A DNA stretch of 64,000 bases from assembly GCF_003182095.1 (NCBI RefSeq), contig NZ_QGTJ01000014.1:1-64000 (forward strand), in the 5' to 3' direction. This DNA comes from Plasticicumulans acidivorans (GTDB lineage: Bacteria; Pseudomonadota; Gammaproteobacteria; Competibacterales; Competibacteraceae). The position numbers were made by a program, and so were the translations under genes. Shown in pieces: positions 44,151 through 56,145 of the stretch (position 1 is the first letter of the stretch; each line of letters starts with the position of its first letter). The notes beneath the pieces are model-generated. The model saw nothing but the letters and a program-made list of their open reading frames with translations. It was not told the DNA's origin and did not search any database.

Positions 44151-45338
44151 TCAGCCCGTGGTGGCATGCCGGCGGCTGTGCCGCCCGAGGTGCTCACGCA
44201 CGGTGTCACCCAGCACACGCAGACCACGGTCGACCTGTTCCGGCGTCGAATGCGAGAAATTCAGGCGCATGCGTCCCTGGCGCGCCGGCGGCGTCGCGTA
44301 AAACGCGCCCCCCGGCATGAAGGCCACCTTGCGCGCCAGCACCTCCTGCAGCAGCTCGCGCTCGTCGACGGCCTCGTTCAGCGTGATCCAGAAGAACAGG
44401 CCGCCATGCGGCCGCTGCCAGGTCGCCAGATCGGCGAGGTAACGCTGCAGGCCGGCCTGCATCGCGTCACGCTGCGCACGATAGTAATCGCGCAGGCGAT
44501 CGAGATGATCGAGATAACCCGCCGACTGCATGAACTGGTTGGCCCACCACTGGCCGATGCGGTTGGTGTGCAGATCGGTGCACTGCTTGATGCGCACCAG
44601 ATGCGGATGGATGTCGGAAGAGGCCGCGATGTAGCCGATGCGCAGCCCCGGAATGCCGGTCTTCGAGAACGAGCCCATCACCATCCACGGTGCCCCGTCG
44701 GCGAGGCGGGTACAGATCGGCGTGCGGTCGCAGGGCTCGTAAACCAGTTCGCGATACGGCTCGTCTTCGAGCAGCGGCACGCCGCTTTCGCTGAGCACCT
44801 CGGCGACCGCGGCACGCGTGGCCTCGTCGTAGCACAGGCCCGACGGATTCTGGAACGTCGGGATCAGATAGAGGAAAGCCGGCCGCCGCTGGCGGATCGC
44901 ATCACGCAACTGCTGCGGATCGAGCCCTCCGGCGCCGAGCGGCAATTCGAGGAACTCGGCACCGAAGAAACGAAACGCCTGCAGCGCCGCGAGGTAGCTC
45001 GGCGCCTCGACCGCCACCGTCGTGCCCGGATCGATGAACAGCTTCGACACCAGATCCAGCCCCTGCTGCGAGCCGCTGGTGATCAGCACCTGCTCCGCGG
45101 TACAGCTGCGCCCCAGCCCAGTCAGATAACGGGCGATGGTCGCCCGCAGTTCCGGCTCACCGTCGGTGGTGCCGTACTGGCGCAGCGTCTCCGGTACCCC
45201 GGCCAGACCGAGCGGCGGCATGGCCCGAGCGGCGGGCAGGCCACCGGCGAACGAAATCATGTCCGGCTGCTGGGTCAGGGCAAGCAGCTCGCGGATCAGC
45301 GAACTGGTCAAGCGGTCGAGGCGTTCGGAAAAGTGCAT
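44151..45338 (-). CDS. PLP-dependent aminotransferase (2-aminoadipate/MocR-like class I fold)
   Basis: Fold-type I aminotransferase of 395 residues without a DNA-binding domain. PLP lysine is K226 in GSFSKTGIPGLRIGY. Other conserved parts are TSGSQQGLDLVSKLF, PTFQNPSGLCY and EDEPYRELVYE. Such proteins transfer amino groups from 2-aminoadipate, aromatic or branched amino acids; the substrate is not decidable. The ATG at 45338 gives MHFSERLDRLTSSLIRELL; a 50-residue upstream extension is not supported. 81 bases before the LysR start. Confidence 0.88.
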   Translation of the reverse strand: MHFSERLDRLTSSLIRELLALTQQPDMISFAGGLPAARAMPPLGLAGVPETLRQYGTTDGEPELRATIARYLTGLGRSCTAEQVLITSGSQQGLDLVSKLFIDPGTTVAVEAPSYLAALQAFRFFGAEFLELPLGAGGLDPQQLRDAIRQRRPAFLYLIPTFQNPSGLCYDEATRAAVAEVLSESGVPLLEDEPYRELVYEPCDRTPICTRLADGAPWMVMGSFSKTGIPGLRIGYIAASSDIHPHLVRIKQCTDLHTNRIGQWWANQFMQSAGYLDHLDRLRDYYRAQRDAMQAGLQRYLADLATWQRPHGGLFFWITLNEAVDERELLQEVLARKVAFMPGGAFYATPPARQGRMRLNFSHSTPEQVDRGLRVLGDTVREHLGRHSRRHATTG

Positions 45339-45662
45339 GGCGGAGTCCGGCACAACGGAAATCCAGTTAGGAGACTGCGATTCAGCGCGGCATGCAAGTG
45401 CCAACAACCCGAGACGCGGCCCACACTCATCGCGATTTGGAGCAAGGCCCTGTTTCGATTTTTCACACCGATCCGCCGCACTGGACACGCCGCTTGGCTT
45501 GCTGGAGCTTTAAAGCTACGGGTAGAGTGGCTTCATCTCAGTATCCTCGCCGCACGCTTCAGGTCCATGGGACATTTGGCGCGGATACTCGCTCTAGACA
45601 TGGAACGCCTCGACGATAAAGGACGATGCGGTTCCGCGACATCTCCCTATCATTGCGGTGCC
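45339..45662. other. Divergent intergenic region aminotransferase/glycosyltransferase
   Basis: 324 bases with no gene. It contains the perfect 12-bp palindrome AGCTTTAAAGCT at 45506-45517, a possible operator or topoisomerase/nucleoid-type site. The glycosyltransferase frame stays open across this region (to a start near 45600), but no ribosome site supports that. Confidence 0.4.
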
Positions 45663-46493
45663 ATGACTTCCACTCCTCTCGTATCGGTCTGCATCCCAAC
45701 CTACCGTGGTGAGGCCCATATCCGCGCGGCCATTATTTCGGTACTGGCCCAGACTCTTGATGATTTCGAGCTGATCGTCGTCGACGATAATTCCCCCGAT
45801 AACACGGCAGCACTCGTATCAAGCTTTGTCGATCCACGTATTCGCTTCTTGCGCAATCCTGCCAACCTCGGACCGGAAGGCAACTGGAACCGTTGCCTGC
45901 ACGAAGCACACGGTAAATATTTCAAGCTACTGCCGCACGACGACCTGCTACATCCAGACTGTCTGCGCCGCCAGGTCGAGATACTCGAAGCCGATTCCGA
46001 AAGCAGCCTCGCTCTGGTGTTTTGTGCCCGCCAAGTCATCAACGCAGCAGGCCGGCAGCAAACCACCCGAGGGTTTCCCCACCGTCGCAGCGGCCGGATC
46101 GCCGCAAACGAAGTCATTCGCGCCTGCCTGCGCCGCGGGACCAACCTGCTTGGCGAACCTGGCGGCGTGCTGATGCGCCGCGAATTAGCCTCTCGCGTCG
46201 GCCCGTTCAACGCGGCGTTTCCTTATGTCATCGATCTCGAATACTGGTTCCGCCTGCTGCTGCATGGCGACGCTTGGTATATCGACGAGACACTAGCCTC
46301 ATTTCGCGTGTCGCGCAGCCAATGGAGTGTGGTTATCGGTCGCGGTCAGAGTAAAGACTTTTCCCGGTTCATCGATCACGTTGCGAGTGCTCCGGAATAT
46401 AAAGTCGCCCCTACCGACACCGTCCTTGGACACGGCATGGCACGTTTCAATCAACTGCTACGGTTACTGTATTACCGCTTCGTACTGAAATAA
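45663..46493 (+). CDS. Family 2 glycosyltransferase
   Basis: GT-A fold glycosyltransferase of 276 residues. N-terminal VSVCIPTYRGEAHIRAAIISVLAQTLDDFELIVVDDNSPDNTAALV is the nucleotide-sugar-binding half; LLPHDDLLHPD carries the metal-binding acidic motif. No membrane helices. It heads an AT-shifting set of surface-glycan genes. Donor and acceptor are unknown. The maximal frame extends far upstream through other genes on the opposite strand; that part is antisense shadow. Start taken at ATG 45663. Confidence 0.85.
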   Translation: MTSTPLVSVCIPTYRGEAHIRAAIISVLAQTLDDFELIVVDDNSPDNTAALVSSFVDPRIRFLRNPANLGPEGNWNRCLHEAHGKYFKLLPHDDLLHPDCLRRQVEILEADSESSLALVFCARQVINAAGRQQTTRGFPHRRSGRIAANEVIRACLRRGTNLLGEPGGVLMRRELASRVGPFNAAFPYVIDLEYWFRLLLHGDAWYIDETLASFRVSRSQWSVVIGRGQSKDFSRFIDHVASAPEYKVAPTDTVLGHGMARFNQLLRLLYYRFVLK

Positions 46494-46588
46494 ACACACA
46501 TTAGAATAGTAGCAAAAGATATCCGCACGACCAGTCAATCGCAATGATCAGATGCCTTTTCATTTTTCATACCCAGCGGTAGACATGT

Positions 46589-47038
46589 ATGTATAAGCCC
46601 ATAAAAAATTCACTAAAATGGCTGGCAAATCCGCGGCTGCGGCTAGTGCGATTCCTTTTGGTCGGAACACTCAACACCGGATTCAGCTATTCTCTTTACG
46701 CCTTTTTTTTAATGCTCGGCATTCACTACACCATTGCCAATTTCCTAGCATTAATCATTGGCATCCTGTTTAGCTTTAAAACCCAAAGCACATTGGTTTT
46801 CAGCAATTCCAACAACAAATTACTTGGTCGTTTTTGCGTTACGTGGCTAATTATTTATATTATAAACACTTTGCTTATCGGCATACTCATTCATTTTGGT
46901 CTAAGCGGTTATACGGCAGGAGCACTCGCCCTGCCCGTCACCGTCTGCCTGTCATATCTGATGCAAAAACATTTTGTATTCAAGGTAACAGACCGCGCCT
47001 TAGCCTCCGCCCCCGGCACACTGGGCAACAACGGATAG
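46589..47038 (+). CDS. GtrA-like membrane protein
   Basis: A 149-residue protein with four hydrophobic segments (about 20-42, 48-68, 78-103, 107-132): RLVRFLLVGTLNTGFSYSLYAFFLML is the family-typical first helix, and LMQKHFVFK the family-typical end. GtrA proteins are proposed flippases for undecaprenyl-phosphate-linked glucose in serotype conversion and related systems. It is immediately upstream of a GtrB-like gene. The gene is AT-rich (runs such as TTATTTATATTATAAAC). Function by family only. Confidence 0.85.
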   Translation: MYKPIKNSLKWLANPRLRLVRFLLVGTLNTGFSYSLYAFFLMLGIHYTIANFLALIIGILFSFKTQSTLVFSNSNNKLLGRFCVTWLIIYIINTLLIGILIHFGLSGYTAGALALPVTVCLSYLMQKHFVFKVTDRALASAPGTLGNNG

Positions 47039-47101
47039 CACTCATCCCCGGAGGCTACTCCATCAATACTCTTCTGCGCCCCCGATTGGAGCTCTGAGAC
47101 C

Positions 47102-48040
47102 ATGCCGCTGCAACTTGGAATCGTCGTGCCTTGCTACAACGAAGAAGCAGTGCTGCCAGAGACCGTGCAACGCCTGCTGGCCCTGCTCGACAGATTGAAT
47201 GCAGCACAACTAATCAGTGCCGATAGTCAGCTTTATTTTGTCGACGATGGCAGCCGGGATGCGACTTGGAAACTGATTGAGCAATTTGCAGCAACGGACG
47301 CTCGTGTACATGGAGTCAAGCTTTCCCGAAATCGCGGCCATCAGAATGCATTGCTAGCCGGCCTGTTTTCAGCCAGAGGCGATGCATTGGTATCCATTGA
47401 TGCTGATCTACAGGATGACGTAGAAACCATTGAGCAAATGGTACGCAAACATCTAAACGGTGCTGACATCGTTTATGGCGTTCGCTCATCACGCGCATCC
47501 GACACAGCGTTCAAACGCAGCTCAGCCGAAGCTTATTATCGTTTACTCGAATTACTCGGCGTCGAAATCGTTTACAACCATGCGGATTATCGACTGCTCA
47601 GCCGGCGAGCCTTAGAAGCACTGGGCGGATTCAACGAAGTCAACCTGTTTCTGCGCGGCATCATTCCCCTACTCGGTTTTCAGACAGCAACTGTCGAATA
47701 CATACGTGAAGAGCGCTTCGCGGGCGAATCCAAATACCCCTTGCGCCGCATGCTGGGTTTAGCCATTGAGGGCGTGACCTCATTTAGCGTCACACCGCTG
47801 CGTCTGATAACAGGCCTTGGCTTGATTATCTGCGGCTTCAGCCTGCTGATGATCATCTGGATCATTTTAGGAAAGCTACTGACCGATAGTGTCGTGCCAG
47901 GCTGGGCATCCTCGGTAATCCCAATTTATTTTCTCGGCGGTGTTCAACTGCTGAGCATCGGCGTGCTCGGCGAATATATTGCCAAAATATATCTGGAAAC
48001 CAAGCGCCGGCCTCGTTATTTCATTGAAAAAACCATTTAA
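47102..48040 (+). CDS. GtrB-like polyprenyl-phosphate glycosyltransferase
   Basis: A 312-residue GT2 of the dolichol-phosphate-mannose synthase type. The catalytic N-terminal domain has GIVVPCYNEEAVLPETVQRLLALL, the DDGSRDAT nucleotide motif and IDADLQDD (metal binding). Two C-terminal membrane helices (about 233-258, 272-296) fit GtrB/ArnC-like enzymes that load a sugar onto undecaprenyl phosphate at the cytoplasmic face. It pairs with the GtrA-like gene. Sugar identity is unknown. Confidence 0.87.
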   Translation: MPLQLGIVVPCYNEEAVLPETVQRLLALLDRLNAAQLISADSQLYFVDDGSRDATWKLIEQFAATDARVHGVKLSRNRGHQNALLAGLFSARGDALVSIDADLQDDVETIEQMVRKHLNGADIVYGVRSSRASDTAFKRSSAEAYYRLLELLGVEIVYNHADYRLLSRRALEALGGFNEVNLFLRGIIPLLGFQTATVEYIREERFAGESKYPLRRMLGLAIEGVTSFSVTPLRLITGLGLIICGFSLLMIIWIILGKLLTDSVVPGWASSVIPIYFLGGVQLLSIGVLGEYIAKIYLETKRRPRYFIEKTI

Positions 48041-48267
48041 ACCATCATTCATTCACGGTATCAACCGACTGTTTGATTCATGTTCGTTTAAAATTCAGAA
48101 CCACATCTCAGAAAAAGCACTAAATAAAAACCGCACCAACTCACACATTACAATCAGCAGGCAACAGGATTGTTGAAAAAGCCTTAAAGAACCGATCAGC
48201 CATGCCCACGCTCACCGCGTACGCGCATTTGGCACAAAGCAAACCAAAATAATCAGGCACAAAATAC
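48041..48267. other. AT-rich intergenic region, no gene recognised
   Basis: A 227-base gap inside the glycan cassette. It holds only a 16-codon reading frame (ATG at 48201, beginning MPTLTAYAHLAQ), too short to call, and no clear hairpin. It may hold the promoter of the large membrane protein gene. Confidence 0.35.
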
Positions 48268-50139
48268 ATGAACGGCATTTTCGACATACAGGTAGAAAAG
48301 CAGAAAAAGACGCTTTTTATTTGTATAAGCATATGGATCGCACACATAGCTATACTTTCATTCAACCTGCCAATATCAGAATTATTAACAAATAACCCAC
48401 TCCTATATGTAGACTCTCCTTTTCATCAGTACCAATCATTCATTGCAAAACAGCTCGCAGACCACCATCAGCTGATGGGGTACGATCCATGGTTCTCTGC
48501 TGGATATCTGGGTGGTATTACCTTCAACGCGAGCGGTAAATTCCCCGCCTTACTGACGATTTTGTTTTCACCCGCCATTTCGCCGGAAACGGCATATAAA
48601 TTATTTGTTTTTTTATCTGGAGCCATTGCCCCTGCTTTCATCCTGTGGGCTACCCGGATTCTCAAACTGAACGTTACAAGCACTGTTGCCGCAATGATCC
48701 TCGGCGTGCTGATGTGGTGGATCTCGGCTTTGCGCTGGTATCACGTTGTTGGCATGGTCTCTTATGTCACCGCTGTCTACGGGGTGGTAGCATTTATTGC
48801 TCTCGGCTGGAAAGCCGTCACACGCCCACCCAATATTTATACAACAGCCGGGCTTAGTCTGTTCGCAGCCTTGGGCACTTTTTATCACCCCTTGTTTGCA
48901 ATACCCATTGTGCTGGCAGTCCCGTTTTTAATACTGTCAGCACCATCCAGTATCAACAGCAAATCGCTACTGATACTTCTGATTTCAATACCGGTTATCA
49001 GCTTTTTAATTAATTCATTTTGGATAATATCTATTGCATTACATGCTGGCGTAGCGAACAGCCATGGCGGCCAGTTCCAACGCGCCGTTGACGCCAGCAT
49101 TATCCTTTACGAGGCGCTGGGTCGTATCGAAGGGAATGCCAGAGGCGCCAGAATTAATATTCTGCTATGGGCGTGTACGGCTTGGGCGATATTCATGAAC
49201 CAAGATGCCCGCTCTCGCAGGATAGCGATCGGCTTCACTGCCGCAGCACTTGCCATCATACTGTTCGCTGCATTGGGAGCATGGTGGCCAGTATTTGTCA
49301 CGATACAGCCAAACCGCCATTCAGCAGCGGCTTATTTGCTTCTCACCATCCCAGCCGCAATCGGCATTTCCGCCAGTATTGAAGCAATAAAGCAGCAAGG
49401 GTTAAAGCGCACGATAGCTATTGGTTGGACAGTCGTTTTATGTATGGCAGGCCTTTTTCTAGGCAGAGAATTCGTTAACGAATTATCATCAACCCAGACA
49501 TCTCATTATGGGAAACCCGCCCCCGAAGTAAAAGGAGTTGGTGATACCACAGCGTGGATGATCAACTGGATTCGCAATAACACCGATGACGACGCACGCG
49601 TACTATTCGAAACATCGCCGGACCGTATTCATGATGGAGCGCACATTGCCGGCTACCTCGCAATGCGCACGCAAAGAGAGTTCATTGGCGGCCCTTATAT
49701 TTATCTGAACTACGCAGACTTTTGGCAAGGCTACGTATTTGGCCGTCCAATCGAGCAATGGTCAGCAAACGATCTCGCCGCCAAATTCCAGCTCTACAAC
49801 GTCGGCTGGATACTGACATACACACCAGCATCGAACGCTTATCTACAAAAGCTCCCCATGCTTGAGCAGGTTGCGCAGCACGGTCCGGTGACCGCATACC
49901 GGGTACAGCAAGCTCACAGCTATTTCGCTGAAGGCAGCGGTCGCGTCGTCAGCCGCCAGATCGATCGAATCGACCTGGCGGAAGTCCGAGGCGAAGCCAT
50001 CACGCTCAAGTACCACTATGTCGACGGGCTGATCACCACGCCGCCCGCCACCATTGAACCGGTCTTCCTGGACGAGGACCCTCAACCGTTCATCCGCATC
50101 CTGCATCCCGCAGACAAACTCTCGATCCTTTACCCGTAA
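48268..50139 (+). CDS. Large multi-pass membrane protein, putative GT-C-type glycosyltransferase
   Basis: A 623-residue protein with about ten hydrophobic segments in residues 15-405 and a soluble C-terminal part (about 410-623). An extracytoplasmic-type loop after the first helix holds YVDSPFHQYQSFIAKQL and GYDPWFSAGYLGG, where an acidic residue (the D of YVDSP) could be catalytic, as in GT-C enzymes. The GtrA and GtrB-like genes just upstream make a GtrC-like role plausible: moving a sugar from a polyprenyl carrier to a surface glycan. No named family was recognised. AT-rich at the 5' end, GC-richer at the 3' end. Confidence 0.6.
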   Translation: MNGIFDIQVEKQKKTLFICISIWIAHIAILSFNLPISELLTNNPLLYVDSPFHQYQSFIAKQLADHHQLMGYDPWFSAGYLGGITFNASGKFPALLTILFSPAISPETAYKLFVFLSGAIAPAFILWATRILKLNVTSTVAAMILGVLMWWISALRWYHVVGMVSYVTAVYGVVAFIALGWKAVTRPPNIYTTAGLSLFAALGTFYHPLFAIPIVLAVPFLILSAPSSINSKSLLILLISIPVISFLINSFWIISIALHAGVANSHGGQFQRAVDASIILYEALGRIEGNARGARINILLWACTAWAIFMNQDARSRRIAIGFTAAALAIILFAALGAWWPVFVTIQPNRHSAAAYLLLTIPAAIGISASIEAIKQQGLKRTIAIGWTVVLCMAGLFLGREFVNELSSTQTSHYGKPAPEVKGVGDTTAWMINWIRNNTDDDARVLFETSPDRIHDGAHIAGYLAMRTQREFIGGPYIYLNYADFWQGYVFGRPIEQWSANDLAAKFQLYNVGWILTYTPASNAYLQKLPMLEQVAQHGPVTAYRVQQAHSYFAEGSGRVVSRQIDRIDLAEVRGEAITLKYHYVDGLITTPPATIEPVFLDEDPQPFIRILHPADKLSILYP

Positions 50140-50168
50140 GCGCGGTCCACTGCCCTCTGCCAGTCGCG

Positions 50169-50465
50169 TTACTGGTTCCGCACCGAGACGCCCCACGCCG
50201 GTGTCGTCGCCGGGCGCCACTCGGCGGCCCAGTCCTCCTGCTGAGCAAGCTGCAGGAACCAGCCTTTTTCTTCGAGCGCCTGCATCACCGCGAGGACATC
50301 CTCGCGTGCCAGCTTGCGCTGTGGCGTCAGCTCCAAGTCCATCGCATGCGTCAGCTCGCCGAGCGTCTCCAGCAGCGGCCTGGGCACCGCGGCGAAATCA
50401 TCCTTGACTGCACAGTAAAGATAACAGCCGTCCTTGCGGCGGCTGCGATAGATCGAACATTGCAT
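50169..50465 (-). CDS. YcgL-domain protein
   Basis: A 98-residue conserved cytoplasmic protein of unknown function. MQCSIYRSRRKDGCYLYCAVKDDFAAVPRPLLETLG matches the YcgL domain, which E. coli YcgL shares in the form CVIYRSSKRDQTYLYV...DDFSRVPEEL. ATG at 50465; the open frame extends upstream but that part overlaps the carbonic anhydrase leader. It is divergent from the carbonic anhydrase gene by 64 bases. Confidence 0.82.
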   Translation of the reverse strand: MQCSIYRSRRKDGCYLYCAVKDDFAAVPRPLLETLGELTHAMDLELTPQRKLAREDVLAVMQALEEKGWFLQLAQQEDWAAEWRPATTPAWGVSVRNQ

Positions 50466-50529
50466 AGTGTTTACCTCGGCCTCCATCGGCAGGCCGCGTA
50501 TGATGCCGCAGCGACTTCCGGAGGTGTGC

Positions 50530-51174
50530 ATGTCCGACATCGAGAAACTCATTCGCGGCTTCCAGCGTTTTCGTGCCCGCTACTTCGAACGCGACCGCAA
50601 GCTGTTCTCCCAGCTCGCCACGCAGGGGCAAACGCCGCGCACTTTGGTCATCGCCTGCTCGGATTCCCGTGTCGACCCGGCGATCATCACCGATGCCGAG
50701 CCCGGCGATCTGTTCGTCATCCGCAACGTCGCCAGCCTGGTGCCTCCGGCCGAGGAAGGCGGCAAGCACCACGGCACCAGCGCAGCGCTGCAGTTCGCTG
50801 TCTGCGATCTGCAGGTCGCCAATATCGTGGTCATGGGCCATGGCCATTGCGGCGGCATCCGCGCGCTGATGGAAGGCAGCGGTGACGAAAGCGACGGCTA
50901 CATCGGCCCGTGGGTACATATCGCCGAGCGTGCCCGGCAGAAAGTCCTGGCCCGCTGGCCGGACGCCTCTCCTGCGTTCCAGCATCGCGCCTGCGAACGC
51001 CTGGCAGTGCTGGTCTCGCTCGACAATCTGCTGACCTTCGACTTCGTGCGCGAACGCATCGAAGCCGGCACCTTGCGCATGTTCGGCTGGTATTTCGATA
51101 TCGAAAACGGCGAGCTGATGCAGTACGACGCGGAAAAAAAGCGTTTCCATGACCTCTATTTAGGGTGGGATTAG
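50530..51174 (+). CDS. Beta-class carbonic anhydrase
   Basis: Zinc enzyme interconverting CO2 and bicarbonate. The ligands and catalytic pair are C43-D45-R47 in CSDSRVDP and H104 and C107 in HGHCGGI. 214 residues, typical. ATG at 50530 has GGAGG 5 bases upstream. It probably supplies bicarbonate for carboxylations. Confidence 0.94.
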   Translation: MSDIEKLIRGFQRFRARYFERDRKLFSQLATQGQTPRTLVIACSDSRVDPAIITDAEPGDLFVIRNVASLVPPAEEGGKHHGTSAALQFAVCDLQVANIVVMGHGHCGGIRALMEGSGDESDGYIGPWVHIAERARQKVLARWPDASPAFQHRACERLAVLVSLDNLLTFDFVRERIEAGTLRMFGWYFDIENGELMQYDAEKKRFHDLYLGWD

Positions 51175-51503
51175 CACACCCGCACCACCAGCGCTGGTCT
51201 GCCCGACGATAGCCCGGCGGCACGCCAGCGCCTGTCACGTCAGACGCAAGCGACACAAAAGAGCAGCATGAGCCGCTCTTCGGCCGACACCGTGCCGACG
51301 TCATGATCAGCCTGAGCTTGTACACGGCAGGCACGCGGCTACGCAGTGCCAGCGAAGTCGCCGTCCCCCTTGTTCACCACGGTTGATGCCTTGAGCGCGG
51401 GATCTGTAATGCTCGGCGCCCGTTGCCCCGCGGCTGTTGCATCCGCTGATCGCAGGCGATCGGGCAAGATAGCGTCCGTTGCTCACGCGCAGGAGACGCA
51501 AAG
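51175..51503. other. Intergenic region, no gene recognised
   Basis: A 329-base gap between carbonic anhydrase and cytochrome b561. A short inverted repeat GATCGC-AG-GCGATC lies at 51448-51461, about 40 bases before the next start. No convincing small ORF, RNA or terminator was found; other open frames here are GC-rich shadows. Confidence 0.4.
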
Positions 51504-52181
51504 ATGACAACTCAGGATGCGACCGCCACCCAGGCGGTCACGGTATGGGATCTACCGACCCGGCTGTTCCACTGGTCGCTGGTGGCACTGATCGGCTTTC
51601 AGTGGCTGTCAGCGGAGATGGCCTGGATGCAATGGCACGTCTGGGCCGGCTACGCGGTACTGACGCTGGTGCTGTTTCGCCTGCTGTGGGGCTTCATCGG
51701 CAGCCGCACGGCGCTGTTCGCCGACTTCGTCCGCGGCCCCGCCGCCGCGATCGCCTACCTCAAGGCCGCGCGCGCCGGCACGCCGCAGCACTATGTCGGC
51801 CACAATCCGGCTGGTGGCCTGATGGTGCTCGCCCTGCTCGCCTTCGTCACCTTCCAGGGCATCACCGGTCTGTTCAGCACCGACGACATCTTCACCGAAG
51901 GCCCGCTGTACTCGCTGGTCAGTGCTGACACCGGCAGCCTGCTGACCACAGTGCACAAGCTCGCCTTCAACCTGCTGCTGGCGCTGATCGCGCTGCACAT
52001 CGCCGCCGCGCTGTTCTACCTGCTCATCAAAAAGGAAAACCTGATCCGGCCGATGGTGCTCGGCAAGAAAGCCCTCCCCGCCGAACAGGTCCCCGCCGCC
52101 CGCCCGCTGGCCCCGCTGTGGCGTGCCGCCGTCGCTTTCGCGGTTGCCGCCGGCGTGGTGGCATTCGTCGTCAACCGCTGA
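51504..52181 (+). CDS. Cytochrome b561-type membrane protein
   Basis: A 225-residue, four-to-five-helix b-type cytochrome. Potential haem-axial histidines occur in FHWSLVALIGF (H23), MQWHVWAGYAVL (H44), VHKLAFNLLLALIALH (two in one helix). The VWDLPTRLFHW start is typical of the family that also includes hydrogenase cytochrome b subunits. It probably passes electrons between the quinone pool and a periplasmic donor or acceptor. No partner gene is adjacent. A C-terminal helix after a proline/alanine stretch is unusual for the core fold. Confidence 0.82.
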   Translation: MTTQDATATQAVTVWDLPTRLFHWSLVALIGFQWLSAEMAWMQWHVWAGYAVLTLVLFRLLWGFIGSRTALFADFVRGPAAAIAYLKAARAGTPQHYVGHNPAGGLMVLALLAFVTFQGITGLFSTDDIFTEGPLYSLVSADTGSLLTTVHKLAFNLLLALIALHIAAALFYLLIKKENLIRPMVLGKKALPAEQVPAARPLAPLWRAAVAFAVAAGVVAFVVNR

Positions 52182-52225
52182 GGACGGCCATTACGGCCCG
52201 CCGGCCTGCGCGGGCCATGCAGACA

Positions 52226-52252
52226 GCCCGTGGGACACAAGGTCCCCCGGGC
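52226..52252. terminator. Possible bidirectional terminator between cytochrome b561 and gcvP
   Basis: GCCCG-T-GGGAC-ACAAG-GTCCC-C-CGGGC folds into a 5 + 5 bp stem with one mismatch and a 5-base loop, between convergent genes. A short CTGTTT follows on the plus strand. Weak on its own. Confidence 0.4.
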
Positions 52253-52260
52253 GCCCTGTT

Positions 52261-55122
<2,862 letters not shown>

Positions 55123-55221
55123 GAGCTGCTCCTCGGCGTGGCGGGCATTGGGGGGCGGTGCTGACGACCGTCCAAACCGCGCATTTATAAAGCCATGTCG
55201 GCATAAGGCAAATTGATTGTG

Positions 55222-55250
55222 AAAATGCCGGCATTTAGGCTGGCAATGCC
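55222..55250. promoter_or_regulatory. Putative LysR operator upstream of gcvP and the divergent lysR
   Basis: The region contains the perfect 14-bp palindrome AAATGCCGGCATTT (55223-55236). GGCATT at 55230-55235 and AATGCC at 55245-55250 form a further inverted pair with a 9-base spacer, along with a GGCAAT half-site. It lies 102 bases before the gcvP start and 37 before the lysR start, suitable for both. The 12-bp core AATGCCGGCATT recurs upstream of gcvT (59132-59143). Confidence 0.65.
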
Positions 55251-55272
55251 GTGTGCCTGCCCCCTGCCTGCG

Positions 55273-56145
55273 ATGAACCTGCCAACCGACCTGCTGCGCA
55301 CCTTCGTGACCGTCGTCGATCGCGGCGGCTTTACTGCCGCCGGCGAGGCGCTCGGGCGCTCGCAGCCGGCGGTCAGCCTGCAGATCCGCCGGCTCGAAGA
55401 ACTGGTCGGCGTCGACCTGCTGACGCGCGGCGGGCGCAGCCCGCAGCTGACCGATGCCGGCCGCACACTGTGCGATTACGCCCGGCAGATGCTCGGCCTC
55501 AACGACGAAGTCATCGCCCGCCTGCACCGGCGCAGCGTCGCCGGTTGCGTGCGCCTCGGTGTGCCCAACGAGTTCGCCGACTCCTTCCTGCCGGACATCC
55601 TCGGCCGCTTCGCCACCAGCTACCCCGACGTCACCCTCGAAGTCGGCTGCGACCTGTCGACGCACCTGGTGGCAGCGCTGGCGCGCGGACGCTTCGACGT
55701 GGTCTTCGGCCTGCACGCCAGCCCGCCGGCCGAGACCGGGCCGAGCTGGCGCGAGGAGCTGGTCTGGGTCGGCAGCCCGCAGCACCAGCCGCAGACACGC
55801 CAGCCGCTGCCACTGATCGTCGCCCCGGAAGGCTGCGTCTACCGCCGCCGCATCCTCGACACACTTGGCACGCTGCATCGCCCCTGGCGCATCGCTTACA
55901 CCAGCCCGAGCTTTGGCGGCATCAAGGCCGGCGTGCTGGCCGGGCTCGGCGTCACGGTGCTGGCACGCAGTGCCGTACCCGACAATCTGCGCGTGCTCGG
56001 CAGTGCCGAGCACCTGCCGGAGCTGGCGCAAATCCACGTTGCGCTGCACTACACACGTCAACGGGCCGACGAGGCAGTACTGGCGCTGGTGGAATTCATG
56101 GCCGCGCGCCTCGGCCCGGCCGAAACCGGCAGCGTCCGCCGATAA
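55273..56145 (+). CDS. LysR-family transcriptional regulator, divergent from gcvP
   Basis: A 290-residue LysR protein. N-terminal [48 protein letters not shown]. Effector domain follows ([35 protein letters not shown]). ATG at 55273 gives the family N-terminus [11 protein letters not shown]; the earlier open frame is not supported. Divergent arrangement with gcvP and the palindrome in the shared 150-base region make it the candidate regulator of gcvP and gcvT. E. coli uses GcvA, another LysR protein, for this; whether this is an orthologue was not testable. Confidence 0.86.
   Translation: MNLPTDLLRTFVTVVDRGGFTAAGEALGRSQPAVSLQIRRLEELVGVDLLTRGGRSPQLTDAGRTLCDYARQMLGLNDEVIARLHRRSVAGCVRLGVPNEFADSFLPDILGRFATSYPDVTLEVGCDLSTHLVAALARGRFDVVFGLHASPPAETGPSWREELVWVGSPQHQPQTRQPLPLIVAPEGCVYRRRILDTLGTLHRPWRIAYTSPSFGGIKAGVLAGLGVTVLARSAVPDNLRVLGSAEHLPELAQIHVALHYTRQRADEAVLALVEFMAARLGPAETGSVRR

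Noticed and set aside
43263-45600. Long plus-strand open frame preceding the glycosyltransferase
   Set aside because: It runs antisense through a LysR gene and an aminotransferase and shows arginine/alanine-rich shadow composition; only the part from 45663 has a glycosyltransferase sequence.
48201-48251. 16-codon frame in the glycan cassette gap
   Set aside because: Too short, with no clear ribosome site; expected by chance.
55123-55272. A glycine riboswitch upstream of gcvP
   Set aside because: The 150-base region lacks the paired glycine-aptamer core; the visible signals are DNA palindromes instead.
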